Shown: positions 1-12,244 of the stretch, in pieces
How the letters are laid out: each line of letters begins with the position of its first letter
Numbering within the stretch: the stretch's first letter is position 1
NCBI RefSeq assembly: GCF_000003815.2
Contig: NC_049992.1
Coordinates: 18,894,396-18,958,395, forward strand
Reading direction: 5' to 3'
DNA: 64,000 nt
Source: Branchiostoma floridae
Taxonomy: Eukaryota; Chordata; Leptocardii; Amphioxiformes; Branchiostomatidae
Notes under the pieces: model-generated
The model's input: only the letters and a program-made list of their open reading frames with translations
What the model was told of the DNA's origin: nothing
Databases searched by the model: none
Program-made: the position numbers and the translations under genes

Positions 1-1998
1 CTTCGGAAACTAACAAAAGAGAACAAACTAAATACCTAGAGAAACTCACACCATCAGAAATCCCGGTTTGGTTTAACGGCCTTTTTTGTTCAATCTGACC
101 TTCGGGTGCCTTCGCGCGGAACTCGCCGACGTTCGGCACCCGCTCGGGCGGTGGATCCCGAGAACATGTACTAGCAACTATTGCATGTACTGGTACTTCA
201 TTTTAGGGTCACACTCGTAACATCCACGACAACAATTCCTTGGCCTACCGCCTGTGGACAGATAAGTAGTAAATGAAACAAACAACACCTGGGTCTTGGC
301 CTACTTCACCCTTGAGCTAAATTGCAAGTTATTTGGCCGGAAAATGACGGAGAAGAATCAATTTGAAGTTGTGACGGGTGGAGGAAAAGACAGAAAAAAT
401 CAGATAACGGTCTCGGACCGAAGTTTCTTTTACGATTTCAGAGGTTGGCAGACAGCCTCAACCGGAAGGGATACAGTTTCGCAAGGAAACGTAGGACGCG
501 AAACTTAATCACTATGGTGGAAAGCCGTTTACTCCCTCTTTCCGACAAACCTACTGGTATCTTCTATTGCCACTTTAATTTGGGTATAATACGTAGTAAA
601 ATTTTAATTTTGGACCTAAAAACTATCATTTTCTAACACTCTTTGATCGTAGTTGCTTGGGAAAAAAACGAATTTTCCCAGGATAACGGCCTGTGTAGTA
701 GAGAAGCTAAATTCTTCATGTTTTTGTAAACTGAAAGTAAGAAATTGTGATAACTTTTTTGCAATCTCCGTTGGCGTAATTTCATTGAAATCGCATGAAA
801 AACACTGCTATTTGGGTCATCAGGCGAAAAATCCGCTTCACCGTTGCAGCGGATCTAATGCAAAAATGGTTTCGCCGGGCGACCATCTACTCCTCACACA
901 CAAAAAAATACAACCCATGGGCTTTCGAGGAAATATGACAAATCTATGCTCAGCTATAACGACCACCAAGCAATAGGGAGCAAAAGTAAGGGAGACAACA
1001 GCGCACTTCCGGCCTATTATTTACACCACCATTTCGCCAACTCGGGCCAGATTTGAACTCCGGCCCGGAACCATGAAAAGGTAAAATAGACCAGTCCGCA
1101 AACACATCCGAAAAAAAAAAATACAATTTTCAATCATCAACCAAATTGAATTTGAAAAAAAAATCCCCCTTCTGTGGAGAATGGACTTTTCTTGTGATAC
1201 CTCTATGTAAATTGGATCAGTCCAAAAATATATCCGCTAAAAGAGGACTTTGACATAATCACCAAAGTCCAAAAATGAATTTCAAAAAAAAAAACCCTCC
1301 GTGCCAGAATGGACTCTTCCAGAAGACACCAGATGCTGCCAAATCATCCTCAGGATAACGATTCAGGCTAAGCGATTGGTTGCCTATTGAATTCATAAGT
1401 TATATGTTTACATATATAATATGCACAGGCCTGGAGGTGCAGTCTTCAGGGGGTCAACGACCTTAAGGCCATTGACCCCCCGCCATTGCAAACTAACCCC
1501 CCAAAATCCCCCAAATATTATTCTAAAGGTGGTTTATGCCAAAAATTATACAAGGGTAATTTGAACAAATATCAAGTGCACCCCTTTACCAAAGAGTAGG
1601 TAACTTGATGGCAAAACCAGGGTACAGGATCCAAAAATATACTTGTTTGTCAAAGAATTGTAAAAAAAAAAAAATCGAAAAATTAAGCAAAATTAAGCAA
1701 AATTAAGCTAATTGTACTGCTGTTGAATTATCGAATATCTTCATCGGACGTTGGGATGAATAAAGCAATGTTTTGCTCGAGGACAAGTTGTTTTCTCCAA
1801 CTCTGGTACATTTTAAATTAAAATCTACGAATTTACGATAGGGTTTGACGTATTAGGTTACTACACTGTGTATTCTACATCAACCCCATGGCCCAGCCCT
1901 CAGTCGTCATACCCTACCCGTGGTCGGGCTGGTACCTCGGGCGATTCGGAACAGACGGTAAAATATTGTGTTAACATGTTCGAGATGCAATATTCTCA
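1..1998. other. no gene seen; repeat-rich stretch
   Basis: I see no supported coding exon here; open frames are short and AT-biased. Around 1080-1330 lie units of a dispersed family marked by runs such as CCCCCTTCTGTGGAGAATGG followed by a 'GGATCAGTCCAAAA' motif. Related units occur near 24250-24410 (opposite orientation), 29200-29520 and 34350-34460. Confidence 0.5.
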
Positions 1999-2590
1999 AT
2001 TCAGGGATCCAATACAATAGCTGTGTGCGACAATGTTTTATTTTGCAAATAATGACGGAATAAGTTTTACTTCCAATAGATCCTAAGAAGAAGTGGCGAG
2101 ACGACTTGCGTTGCGGCCAGGGTTACCCTGCAGACGATGGTAACCCTGCTGATTGTGATCCTGACGGTAAACACCCATGCTGCTCCCCTGGGAACTGGTG
2201 CGGTTTCACGACTTACCACTGTAACTGCCGTGGTTGTGTCGACTACAAGAAAAATCAATGATTCTGAACCCCTTATTGGAAATTTTCTTGTAAGGCCGCG
2301 TTGATTCAATTATATATGACTTTATCCGAAAACCTTGAAACTGATGAGGAGGGGGAAAAGATTTGGCAAGATTTCTTTACGAAAGACCTTTAAACAACCA
2401 TTCTTTGAAGAATCTCTCTTTCTCTCTCTTTCTCTCTCTCTCTCTCTTTCTCTTTCTCTCCATTATTGACATGATGTCCATATTCCATCCATTATTGACA
2501 TGATGTCCATATCGATAAAACCATATTGGCACTGTTGACAGGATAGTTTTTGAAAAAGCTTGTGCATACACGTCACGATCCTGTCAATTC
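1999..2590. repeat. older inverted duplication, left copy
   Basis: This block matches the reverse complement of about 22985-23657. Shared landmarks, in order, are 'ATCCAATACA', a cysteine-rich exon, 'CTGATGAGGAGG', a 'CATGATGTCCATATCGAT'-like stretch and 'AAGCTTTTGCACAAGC'-like sequence. Identity over the exon is roughly 85-87 percent by eye, lower than in the neighbouring arms at 3.4-6.1 kb. A CT-rich microsatellite (about 2408-2462) is present only in this copy. Confidence 0.7.
2080..2261 (+). CDS. terminal exon encoding an 8-cysteine domain
   Basis: Reading from a plausible acceptor (TTCCAATAG before 2080) gives about 60 residues with eight cysteines: RCG..YPADDGNPADCDPDG, then PCCSPGNWCG, then HCNCRGCVDY, ending at TGA (2259-2261). 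This spacing resembles a small disulphide-rich domain that recurs in lancelet and other invertebrate deuterostome secreted proteins (recollection, not searched). A second copy on the opposite strand at 23390-23580 keeps all eight cysteines and the same splice phase, which argues for real coding history. I see no upstream exon, so this may be a terminal exon of a gene outside the window or an orphan duplicated exon. Function unknown; secretion is inferred from the cysteines only. Confidence 0.5.
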
Positions 2591-3440
2591 AAACACTAAC
2601 CTTGAGAATGATACCGTAATATTGTTTTAAAAATGTAAGACTTGTCAATCCATCCAGTCATATATAAGCTGATGCACCTAAAGGACAGATAAACGTTCCT
2701 TTAACATTTTTTTTACCTCTGCTGGTCTTCTTGTAGATTAGCTATAGGCACGTGACACTCATGGACTCTTCCCTTTCGTATCTGTTATCTCAACACATTT
2801 TTCAATACTAAATGAGACTAGTCAAGAATAATCAATCAGTGCAGTGTCATGATTTACATTCCTGTGCGTACCTGGGGCAATTACTGTCGTATTGAGGTCA
2901 TCTGAGTGGCGCCGAATGGCAGCTCACTCCAGACCCTTGCGATTTAGCCCCGCTATTGTAAGCTCATCGCAATTCAGCCCCTGGCTGCCAGCAAGAGAGA
3001 GTAGTTGGCCCATTCCATAACAAATAACAATAACAACAAACAAACATGCATTCATACATGCATACATATATATCTACACACAATCACCTAAGAAAACAAA
3101 ACACTTTGGACAAAGAGCCTTTTTTTGACGTCGACTGACGACATGATTTTGACGGTCACTTATTTTCTAACAAATTAGCGACTCCTTTGTGGATCGTACC
3201 TAAGGCTTCTTTCTTCTACTACGCTTTAAAAGTCAACATTTCTTTAATATCTTGTTTGGTTTCCTGATAGTCTTACTTAATGTTGTTGCTGATATAAAAT
3301 CTACATGAATCATCATTTAATATCAATAACAGTAGAACGCAATTTTATGTATTTTCATGATAAAGAATTCCAATTGACAGCTTATTTGAACAAAATTGAC
3401 GGTCCAAAATGGTGGCACAAAGCTTATTGGTTCCCCATGT
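2591..3440. other. no gene seen
   Basis: AT-rich non-coding sequence. Part of it (about 3290-3400, 'ATCAATAACAGTAG...TGATAAAGAATT') resembles the units at 18150-18270 and 18690-18740 in the same orientation, so it belongs to a dispersed repeat rather than to the adjoining inverted arm. Confidence 0.4.
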
Positions 3441-3663
3441 ATTACCCATAACAGAATCCAAAATAATAAAGGAAAATCCATTTTAGTCCCTTTTTTTCGA
3501 CTTGAAAATCAGAAAACGCAGTGCGAAATTTTATGAAAATCAAGCCATATTGGATTAGAATGCAACTTTTCAAGACACTCAAGTCCTGGGAATAATGACT
3601 TGTGGGGGCGATTGCCCCGTTCAAAGTCTGAATTGTCCAGTCGTATCGTCTTGATTTCACAAG

Positions 3664-3950
3664 ATTGAAGGATACTTGGGGGCGATCGCCCTGCCTGTAG
3701 TCCGGGGCGATCGCCCTGTAGGTAGCTTTGGGCGGTCGCCCTGCCTGTAGTTGGGGGCGATCGCCCTGCTAGTAGTTAGGGGCGATCGCCCTGACGGTAG
3801 CTCGGGGCGATCGCCCTGACGGTAGCTCGGGGGCAATCTCCCTGCTAGTAGTTTGGGGCGATCGCCCTGTCAGTACTTCGAGGCGATCGCCCTGTCAGTA
3901 CTTGGGGGCGATCGCCCTCCCCGTTGTTTGGGGCACGCCAGTAGGTTTGC
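3664..3950. repeat. minisatellite of ~24-bp units with GGGCGATCGCCC
   Basis: About eleven tandem units, each a 12-bp palindrome GGGCGATCGCCC followed by a spacer such as 'TGCCTGTAGTT' or 'TGACGGTAGCTC'. A few units are mutated (GGCAATCTCC, GGGCGGTCGCCC). The same array appears in reverse at 17415-17670. Confidence 0.9.
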
Positions 3951-4755
3951 TCGGTCGACCTGCCAGTAGCTGCGATAAATTTTAAATATAAGTATGCAAA
4001 TATAATGAGCATGCAATCACACTCACACATACATACATACACAAATTACGCACTCTTAGTCCATTGCAATTAGGTGTATTGATTGGCAAGGAAAAAGGGA
4101 AAACTATACAGCTGAAGACGTGAAACTACTGGTTACAATATAAATGGTGCAATGTATAGAGCTAGAGGGATGGACCCTTTGGAGTTCATATTTAGCTTGA
4201 TTATATTTGTCATGGCTAATCATCAGTTGTATTTTCAGTAATGCCCTTGTTGAGCATTTGTCAGCAATGTATTTCAAGCTATTCGTTTGTTACTGACAGC
4301 TCTAATTACAAGTTCTAAATCTACATGGCCCTTATCAACTGATTCAAGTTCAGCTTGTGCTCGATACAATTCGATGCGCAAAAGTTTGCGGTATAAACTC
4401 AGTGGTTAAACAAGAACACGAAAGAAAGAACACTCAGAGACTACTGGTAACATATGTGGCATCACAACTTCACGACATCTGGGATTACACATTGTATTAC
4501 AAATATCATATGGCAGTACCCTAGCGCAATATTAATAAGCCATTGAATGTATTGTTCGTGGACAAATGTAGTCAAACCGCAATCATATGTACTTGTCGTA
4601 ATATAAGGTTGCAATGTGGACGGTTTAGACAGTGCTCGAGAACAGGGCATCGGTCGCAGTGGGGAGGATTGAAAGCGTACAGGTGACGTGTTGGAGAATC
4701 TTGCTGCGCGGGGTGTCGGTCCATGCAAAAGGTTCCAATTCCTTTTGAACGGCAC

Positions 4756-4924
4756 TCAAGACGGAACATCGTCAGCGATCGCACGTTTTGATCGAATGGC
4801 ATCTTTGATGCGACCCACTGGAAGATCACAGTTCTCCTCTTTGTTTGATGTGAAAGTGTGACAGCTGCAAGCGCCTCCGCAGTCACATGTCTCCTCGCCA
4901 TGAAGAGTCGAATCACCAGTTGTT
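4756..4924 (-). CDS. possible cysteine-rich exon, uncertain frame
   Basis: On the minus strand, after a TTTCAG acceptor, one frame reads TTGDSTLHGEETCDCGG, then ACSCH, then NCDLPVG and an RSKR dibasic stretch, and stops at TGA (4756-4758). A second frame over the same DNA is open for 114 codons (4572-4916). The copy at 16395-16540 has CGA changed to TGA in the first frame, so that frame is shortened there. Comparing the two nearly identical copies does not show clearly which frame, if either, was coding. I do not recognise a family. Confidence 0.2.
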
Positions 4925-6095
4925 CTGAAACTTGAAGTTACAACGGATTTAGGGTTTGGCGCTTATACACTAGCTACCTACGTACATATACGTAGCTAAT
5001 GTACACAAAGCCATTGCAACATAATGCATTATAAATCAAAGTGGATATAAGGAAGCAGGTAGGCAATATTATGTCTGGAAAAGGAATGAAGGGTATCTTT
5101 TGTAACTGACAATGAATTTGAACTATCCACCTTAAGCTGGGTAAGGCTAGTTTCAAAGGATGTGCGAAATTGAGCGGCTGAACTTCGGCACAACAACGAT
5201 CTGTTGAGGAACGTGGGCGCTAGCTTGTGGGACCATGCCAATACCACACAAAACATATAATCCAGTTTTAATTCTCTGACAATGTTTACATTGTCTTTAA
5301 GTACTTGAGTCATTGTTTATGTTTCTGATGTGGAAACAATGACCCCATGAATTAGTTCGCAGTAAGTGAAATGAAGTACTTGGTGAAAGTGAGCCGTTTT
5401 CAATGCGTGCTAATGAGGGGGGCGTGAGGGCACGCGCCAACACCACGGGGTCCGCACTTCAGTACAGCCAAGGAAATTATCGTCAATTATCTGCAACGGG
5501 TTACTCCTACGTGAAAACTGGCTGGGATTATAGTTTTACAACTTTTTCGAGCCAGAATCTGGGACAAACGCGGCGAGCCGCGCCAGTTCACAGCGGCGGC
5601 TTTGCCCAGAGATCACTGGAATAGACGAATTAACGTATCGACTAGGTCAGTAGCTGAGTTGTGCACAAATAACTTTTTATATTGTCAAGTTGTTATGTGT
5701 ATGTATATTTCTCAATAAAAACTGTGCTTAACTAAACACTTCCTGTGTCAGGTTTTCTTGTTTGCAACTTGGCATCTTTACTGATCGTATTCACTTGGAT
5801 TCTTGAACTTCGCGGTGGCCAATGAAATTCCTCTGTCAGCTAAACTCCGTCTCCAAGCTTACCCACGCTTGTCACTTTAGACGGACAGAAATCGGCGTAT
5901 GAAAAAGTACGCAGAACTTGAACTTCGCGGTGGCCAATGAAACTCCTCTGCCGACTAAACTTCTTCCCCAGCCTTATGATGCTATCTTATGCCCCCATAA
6001 GATCTGCTTGGAGATTAGCACTGTCTATCGTTCTGGCATGACGGGCGTGACGGCACGCGCCAACACCAGGGTATCCGCACTTCACTACTCTTTAG

Positions 6096-6690
6096 ACTCT
6101 AAGCAGAGGTTAGGCTCCGGTTGTTGTTGTTTTTTTTTAAAGTTTTTTAGTCGTTGTTATGGGGCTTTCTATTTTGTAATGCGTCTTGTATTGATTAAAA
6201 ATGGGATATGGTTGACAATTGTCAGTCAGTCAGTCTAGTCAATTGTACATGTGTACAAAAATAAAGCTTGATTGATTGACTGATTGATTGGAAGGTGTCA
6301 GTGCGGGCTGTAGTAATGAGAATTTCACGATGTGGTTAGCTTTCGGTCCCCTGTGGTTCTGCGGTAACCTAACCCGGGTCTCCACGGGGACAGCGTACAC
6401 ACAGACAGGACGGGGTGCCGTCTACAGGCCGGTAAATATCCGGAGAAACTTACGGTGCCAACCTCGACACTAGTGCTATCCCGTCTAGATGCATCTGAAA
6501 ACCCGGTAAACGTGTGGAAAAATCTACGGGAATAGGAGAAAATAGTGAGAAAAATTAGCCTAAAAGGCTAAACATCACCCCAAAACCGGCTGGTTTTTTT
6601 TTTTTTTACGATTTTTTAGTCGTTTCTATCGGGCTTTCTACTTTGTACTGTGTTGTGACAATACAATCCTAACCTCTGCTTGGACTTCAC
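6096..6690. repeat. MITE fragments, 'AAGCAGAGGTTAGGCTCC' family
   Basis: Two partial elements share the end motif (near 6100, and inverted as CCTAACCTCTGCTTGG near 6665) and the internal stretch 'TTTTTAGTCGTT...GGGCTTTCTA'. They belong to the same family as the complete element at 12245-12398. Between them (6240-6560) is non-coding sequence with a 'GATTGATTGACTGATTG' run. Confidence 0.6.
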
Positions 6691-8191
6691 TGCAACAAAG
6701 GAAATTACCGTCAATTATCGATCTGCTACGGGGGCGCTGTCTGTCGTTCTGGCATGCCCCAGCGCCGTCAGAAGAAGTTGGGCTCTGTGGCGTGTTCTCT
6801 ATGATAAGTTATGTCAAGCTGAAGGATTAGATCTACTGCGTTCGTTTCTAAACAAAGACAGGCGCTGCTCGTTGTTTATTGGTATTATCTTATTACTGAC
6901 TGGTTACTTTCGATCAGTTATTGGTCAAACTATTTGTGAAGCATCCCTCATCATGGTTTGGTCAGGCATTGTTGTAAAAATAGGTAGGATGTTGACTCCC
7001 TGTTTCTTTTTGAATTCCGCTGCGAGAGGGAATAAGACAGGGTGGCGCAGGGCTGTCTCCAGGACCAGTCACTCCGTCCCAGGAGGAACGGAAATAAATT
7101 ACTGGCTGGGACGGGAAAAATTCCCCCGCTCCGTCCAAAGCAAGATGGATTTCGTGACATGAAACTGCATTTTAGTAAGCTTACTTAAGTTAGATATGGC
7201 ATATCCAATTTCAAAAATAGGCTTACGAATGCCAAATTTTGCATTTTTTCGTGGAGCTGTGCGACCATTTCAAGCTGTGCGACAAATAAACATCGCCGCA
7301 CGCGGCCGATTTGGAGACACGGAGATCAGGGCGGCGTGCTTTGCGTGTGGCGATTGCCACGCAATGTTCCACTGGAAGCAATCCTTGCTGGAAGCAAGGA
7401 GGTATATAATGCCCTTGCTGGAAGTGAAAGGGTGAGGCTGCGACGTCATCTTTCGGTTAAAGGTGATTACGTCGATTAGTATGAAGGTTCAAACGTAAGC
7501 TATCGGTGGAACAAGTAGACGCAGGATGTGTCGCAAACGTCATGAGAGTGAGACCTTGCGCCGACAACTAGTGCGTGTCCGGGATTCAAAACGTTTCCGA
7601 TTGATATGTTCTTTTCTAAGAGGGGCGAAAATGCACGGTTTTGTAAAGTGTAATTCAAGCTGTTATGATAATCATCCTGTCACTTAAATGTTAGTAGACA
7701 GCCCCAGACGTGCAGCCGTAATTAGCCTGCTATTGCTGTGCGACAAATATCAATGAGGTGTTGTCCTGCGATTTGATGTAATAAGCGAGAGGGCCTATGC
7801 GGCTATGGGTTCATGGAAAACTGAGTTTCATAGTAGAGCGATATCCTTCATGCCAAGTATGCAGTGTTCCTAAATATTCGCGACGCTCAACCTGCATGCC
7901 AATACCCGTTATACCCACAGACGGCGGAGTTTGCTTTACAAAGACTCTTGGAAGAGAGGGTCGTGCGACTCAATCCCGCTGGATTTGACAGGCCAAATCA
8001 AGTTTCACTTTAAAAGTTTGATTGATGAAAAAACAAAGAGGTAGTCACAACAGATCACAACACAATAGTCAATAGAGAAAGGACCCCCGTGGCATCTATT
8101 TTGGGAGTCGCTGCAATTAAGTCCGCGGTAAGTTGTCTCACAAGACAACTGTAAGTTGTACATGCATAAAATTGTAAGAAGCTCTGAATAC
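6691..8191. other. no convincing gene
   Basis: A 160-codon open frame at 6680-7162 starts without a good ATG and overlaps a MITE end, so I do not call it. The rest shows short frames only. If the minus-strand gene at 8192-9999 has further exons, they would lie here or in the next 2 kb, but none stands out. Confidence 0.35.
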
Positions 8192-8254
8192 CTTGGATGC
8201 TGGTCTGGTCACTGTGGTCCTACTCCTAGCTCCTCCCTGACGGTGATGACGAAC
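8192..8254 (-). CDS. candidate exon 2 of a minus-strand gene
   Basis: A 63-base segment between a pyrimidine-rich acceptor (TTTTTTTCAG) and a donor (GTATTC) reads VRHHRQGGARSRTTVTRPASK. It enters and leaves in phase 0, matching the phase-0 donor of the candidate exon at 9715-9999, so the two join in frame into a strongly basic stretch (GRQKK + VRHHRQ). The sequence is low in complexity and family-less to me; the exon call rests on the splice signals and phase match. Confidence 0.4.
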
Positions 8255-8778
8255 CTGAAAAAAATCATATAAAAATGAAGTGAAATAGTATTCAGGCATA
8301 ACTTGCAGGTTGGTAACAGTGCTACAGAAAGCCAACGTTCAAAAGTTTTATGTGTCTTCTAAAACTGTTCTTTCGTTTCCCGATAATCGTAACCAATAAA
8401 ATCTAACACAATAATACCCTGAATAAATAATAAAATAAAACACAATTAATTAAGGGGTGCAGGAATTCTACATACAACGAATCACATTTATTCGTTATGT
8501 TCAGACTCAGAATACCCGGGGCACGAAAATCTGTCAAGTTGACACCGATAATTTATTCAAAAATCTGTCATGAGAAAACTCAGAATTTTAGAATGAAGAT
8601 TTTGTTCGTAGTTTGAAGTAAAGTTTGATTTTGATAATACTAATACTAAGTAAAGAGATTTTAAATCATGCCATTGAAGTAACATTTATTTCATTCACAC
8701 TGTTGCATGCACAAATAGTTTAAAATAGAGTTTTGAGAAGGCACAACCATGCTTAGTGAGTCACATCCTGAAAAAAAC

Positions 8779-9035
8779 TTTTGACCGCCTTATGTTCCGA
8801 AGGGAAGTCCCCATGTTTATGCGAAGTCCCAGGAAATCCAATGTAAATGGTGATATCCAAGCAGATCCTACTGTGCAAAACTGGCCAGGAAGTATAGCCG
8901 GCCAAAGGGTGTGCATTTGCTAACCATCGCTATGCCTCCCCGCCGCCTTGTTGTGTTGGAACATGCATTCAATACAGGAACCATTCACATTGAATTTCCT
9001 GGGATTTCGGAACATAGGGATTGAACCACTTCGCC
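8779..9035. repeat. small inverted-repeat element
   Basis: 'TATGTTCCGAA...CCCAGGAAATCCAATGT' near 8790-8848 pairs with the reverse complement of 'CATTGAATTTCCTGGGATTTCGGAACATAG' near 8988-9018. The ~140-bp interior has no open frame. This is the shape of a non-autonomous foldback or MITE element. Confidence 0.6.
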
Positions 9036-9058
9036 AGGAAATAACTCAGTTCAAATAA

Positions 9059-9087
9059 GGAGCTTTTATCAGATAAAAGCTCCTTGG
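9059..9087. repeat. perfect short hairpin
   Basis: AAGGAGCTTTTATC and its exact reverse complement are separated by one base. A related sequence, 'AAGGATAAAAGCTCCTT', lies near 11080. It is likely part of a foldback element rather than a terminator in this eukaryotic setting. Confidence 0.6.
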
Positions 9088-9714
9088 TTCAACCCCTATT
9101 TCTGTCCCCCGTGGACATTCAGTGATCGGGAATGAAACTATTGTGTTCACCATGCATGTATTTTCGCACTGAATTATTCATTTATCAACTCACAATTTCT
9201 TTCGCCTGGATGCCAGACTGTTTCCATGGCCTACACAGGCCTGCTCCTTGGCTCCAGGGCCAACATGCCCCATATACCCCCTGCGGTAACCCCCCGTCGG
9301 TCTGGTATCGCCCGTCCATTAGACGAGGGCTGAAAAGCTCAGAGAGCGGCTAGTGTGTCAACTCTCGGAGGGGGACAAATCATTTTCTCATTTGTTTCTC
9401 GAGTTAGCCTGGTATCCAGCCTTATTATTGCGTATTAATTGCCCTCGTTGTGCTTAGATAAATACTATTGAGGACAGAAGACCACTCGGGAGCTATATAA
9501 CACGGTTAGCCTGGATACCAGACCCTCACCCGATCTCACTAATATCTTGACCTACGATGGCATAATATAGTATCAAAACTGGCCAAGGAGTTTAGCCTGC
9601 AAAATATATGTATATCGAAATATCACACATCCAAATAGGATTTTCTCACTCCATCTTCTCGAATTATATTTCATTCACATTACAACGAAAATTAACAGTA
9701 AACAGCAAACGTAC

Positions 9715-9999
9715 CTTTTTTTGCCGGCCGTGAATATTTTGAGCGAAGTCTTCGACATTCCTGTGACATCCGATATTTTTTTCATAAATTTTGTCGACTG
9801 AGTCTAGTTCAGTAGCCTTGATTTGAAACGCCCGTCTCCTGGTTGGAAGTAACGTTACATCGATCACGAGCGGCCCTTCTTGTGCTTCAAGTTTAGCATT
9901 GTGGCAAGGGAAACTTGGTAGAGTCAAGGAGAAAAGTATGACAGTACAACGGGAGATAAAACGCCAGGCAGACAGCAACAACTCCCAAAACATGTCCAT
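9715..9999 (-). CDS. candidate first coding exon, possibly secreted protein
   Basis: Minus-strand frame open from 10188; I prefer the ATG at 9997-9999 because the product then starts MDMFWELLLSAW followed by a hydrophobic run (CTVILFSLTLPSF), a possible signal peptide. The mature part (EAQEGPLVIDVTLLPTRRR ... IGCHRNVEDFAQNIHGRQKK) ends at a strong donor GTACGT, phase 0, that joins the 63-base exon at 8192-8254. Upstream ATGs (10186-10188) would add 63 residues and bury the hydrophobic run. I recognise no domain. Either a short lineage-specific secreted protein or a chance frame; the in-phase second exon tips me slightly to a gene. Confidence 0.4.
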
Positions 10000-10528
10000 T
10001 AGGCGAATGATGGTCCGTGTAAGATCGTAAACAGTGTAGAATGCTACGACAATGCGCTTATCTCCGGCTCCGTACAAGAAAAGTCCACGGGGTAGTCCTG
10101 TGTTCGGATCATCCGGCGGGTCATGATAGCCTCCTGAAGTGTAGAACGACGCAGATGGTGGTACTGGGAGGAAAGTTGTAATGTTCACCCCGTTTGCAGT
10201 GACGTGATTATGTTCTTTAACTTAGCTTGATAAGAGCACTAGTAAACACAAATAGGTAGAACGACAGAAAAGACATCACGCGTGAATCAATCTAATGAAT
10301 CTCGGGCTGTCAAAACTCGCCTGCATGATGGGAAGGCGGTGAGTCACAACACGTGACACATGACTCCGTGGCGCCGGCCGATTTCACGGAGCCTGGATGC
10401 CAGACCCCGCCCGCACACAATAATGTATATCGTACACGGTAAATGAAGGGGCCTCTTGTAGAATAATTTCCAAGCAGATTCCTCCGGTGGCATTAAAACA
10501 GTAACATAGTCTGTATAGGCCCCGGCCC

Positions 10529-10648
10529 NNNNNNNNNNNNNNNNNNNNNNNNNNNNNNNNNNNNNNNNNNNNNNNNNNNNNNNNNNNNNNNNNNNNNNNN
10601 NNNNNNNNNNNNNNNNNNNNNNNNNNNNNNNNNNNNNNNNNNNNNNNN
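10529..10648. other. assembly gap (N run)
   Basis: 120 unknown bases. It lies within about 100 bp of the midpoint between the inner ends of the two inverted arms (6120 and 14885). Confidence 1.
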
Positions 10649-11401
10649 TATTAGCCTTTGAACTTGGAGGTTTTCGAAATACTATCCGCCACTAGAGTTC
10701 TTTCACCAAAATGAAAACAGTGCAGTGGAAAAAATCCGGACTTGATGTACAAAATGGCTGATAAATTGGTAGAGGTACCCACTCCTAACTGAGTCATCTC
10801 AGACAAGGACAAGAAATAGCAATGCCTTCAAGTAGCAAAGACGTCAAAAAACAACCGAAGCCTAATCTCTGCTTGGAGAGTATTCTTTGATGCAAATTAT
10901 CATGTCTGCCGTACAGGGCAGTTCTTTTTGGCTAGTTTTCCGTGAGTGAAGAGCGGAAAGGTTGTTTTTTTTACAACAAAAGAGCAAAAAGAACCGATAA
11001 TTCGGATAAAGGATTTATAGTCGTATAGAATGTCGCTGTAGTAATGACAGCTTCTCGGAAACTCGTGTATGACCAAGGATAAAAGCTCCTTGGTATGACG
11101 GATATCGCGCTCCTGTTAATTAGCCGTGTCTCCGCACAATGATATCACCAGCCGGTACACACGGACCTGACGGACCGATGGGAGAGATAAGGCCGTGACT
11201 CACTCCAAGCGGAGCTGCGTTTGCTATGCGTTTGCGGTCCACATACCCAGATGCGTGCTGCCTAGTGATCGTCAATACATACCAGAAAGTTTTCGCTCGA
11301 AGTTTCCAAGTACATAGCCTTTCGTCAGAGTGCACCAACTTCGATGGCGAAGCCGCGCCTACACAACAGCACAGACCGACAGTGGTGGTTTGAAGTTGAA
11401 G

Positions 11402-11500
11402 ATGGCGAAGTTAACGCTAATACACATTGCTGGCATTAACTATCGTATAGTTGTTGTGCAAGTAGACAAGTCGACCAAAGACGATACAGTCGCAATACAA
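11402..11500 (+). CDS. possible short first exon
   Basis: ATG at 11402 opens 33 codons (MAKLTLIHIAGINYRIVVVQ ...) that run exactly, in phase 0, into a near-consensus donor GTAAGTATG at 11501. The frame is also open upstream of the ATG. No downstream exon was found and no family recognised, so this rests on the donor alone. Confidence 0.25.
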
Positions 11501-12057
11501 GTAAGTATGCGTTTTTAAGCTATTTTTTTTTCAATTCGTGCTTCGTAATTACTTCTATGTATTTGTTGTAAGAATGCCGTGTTTCTGTATGTGATGTTAG
11601 AATATTCTATAGAAAAGCCATCCTTACGATGGGTTCTATATTTACATGGAGTTAGTTGGTGAACTCCAGTTAACCTCTGTAATATGATCTGGACGCGTTT
11701 GGACCGTTCAGCAAGATACACCCACGGAAAGGAAAAACACTGGAGCTCACGATCGTCGTGAAGGTGAGATGCCATATATCAACCATTAAAGGCAACCTTA
11801 GCAATATTATGTAAGCCATATTGTATTAAAAAGCATTACATGCATTAAACGTATCTACATCAATATTTCGTAAATTGACGGCGCAGAATAGCCTGGGTAC
11901 CATCTGTATTCTACCGGGGCTCCTTACACTCGCTACCCCTAAAAAATTAGCCAGGATACCACACCACACCGAGCCCAATCTCAAAAATATTTGATCGGAC
12001 ATAAAGAAAACTTAGCAAAATGGAAAGCTCGACAAAACGCCTTAACACTCAAAAAAC

Positions 12058-12182
12058 AGCCTGGATACCAGACCCAGGCCCGACTTCAGTATGAGGGTGT
12101 AGCTCGGGGCCGGCTGTAGAATTTCCGTGTGGGCATGTTGGCCCTAGAGCTCAGGAGTTGGGGTGTACAGGAATCCAGGCTA
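12058..12182. repeat. small TIR element ('AGCCTGGATACCAGAC' family)
   Basis: Begins CAGCCTGGATACCAGACCC and ends ATCCAGGCTAG, the inverted complement of its start. Ends of the same family occur near 9405, 9505, 10390, 11890 and 11950, so this is a dispersed MITE of the region. Confidence 0.6.
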
Positions 12183-12244
12183 GTCAAAAACAGCTGGGGC
12201 CGAACATCTGCTTGAAGAATACTCAAGCGTAGCCATTTCTTACC

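Larger units (their letters stand above)
3441..6120. repeat. large inverted repeat, left arm
   Basis: Matches the reverse complement of about 14885-17896 almost base for base over long stretches; for example 4441-4560 pairs with 16790-16900 with little more than an 8-base indel. The arm contains a GC-rich minisatellite, a ~115-codon open frame on the minus strand, and an inner part with 'GCACGCGCCAACACCA' at two places (near 5435 and 6055). It ends close to a MITE end 'AAGCAGAGGTTAGGCTCC'. The opposite arm carries two insertions (15158-15321 and 15698-15945) absent here. Confidence 0.85.

Noticed and set aside
3664..3950. CRISPR-like regular spacing, or cyanobacterial contamination because GCGATCGC is the HIP1 octamer
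   Set aside because: Units are contiguous ~24-bp tandem repeats without unique spacers, and the array sits in eukaryotic repeat DNA duplicated elsewhere in the window.
6680..7162. 160-codon plus-strand frame
   Set aside because: Begins inside a MITE end without an ATG context and shows no domain or splice support.
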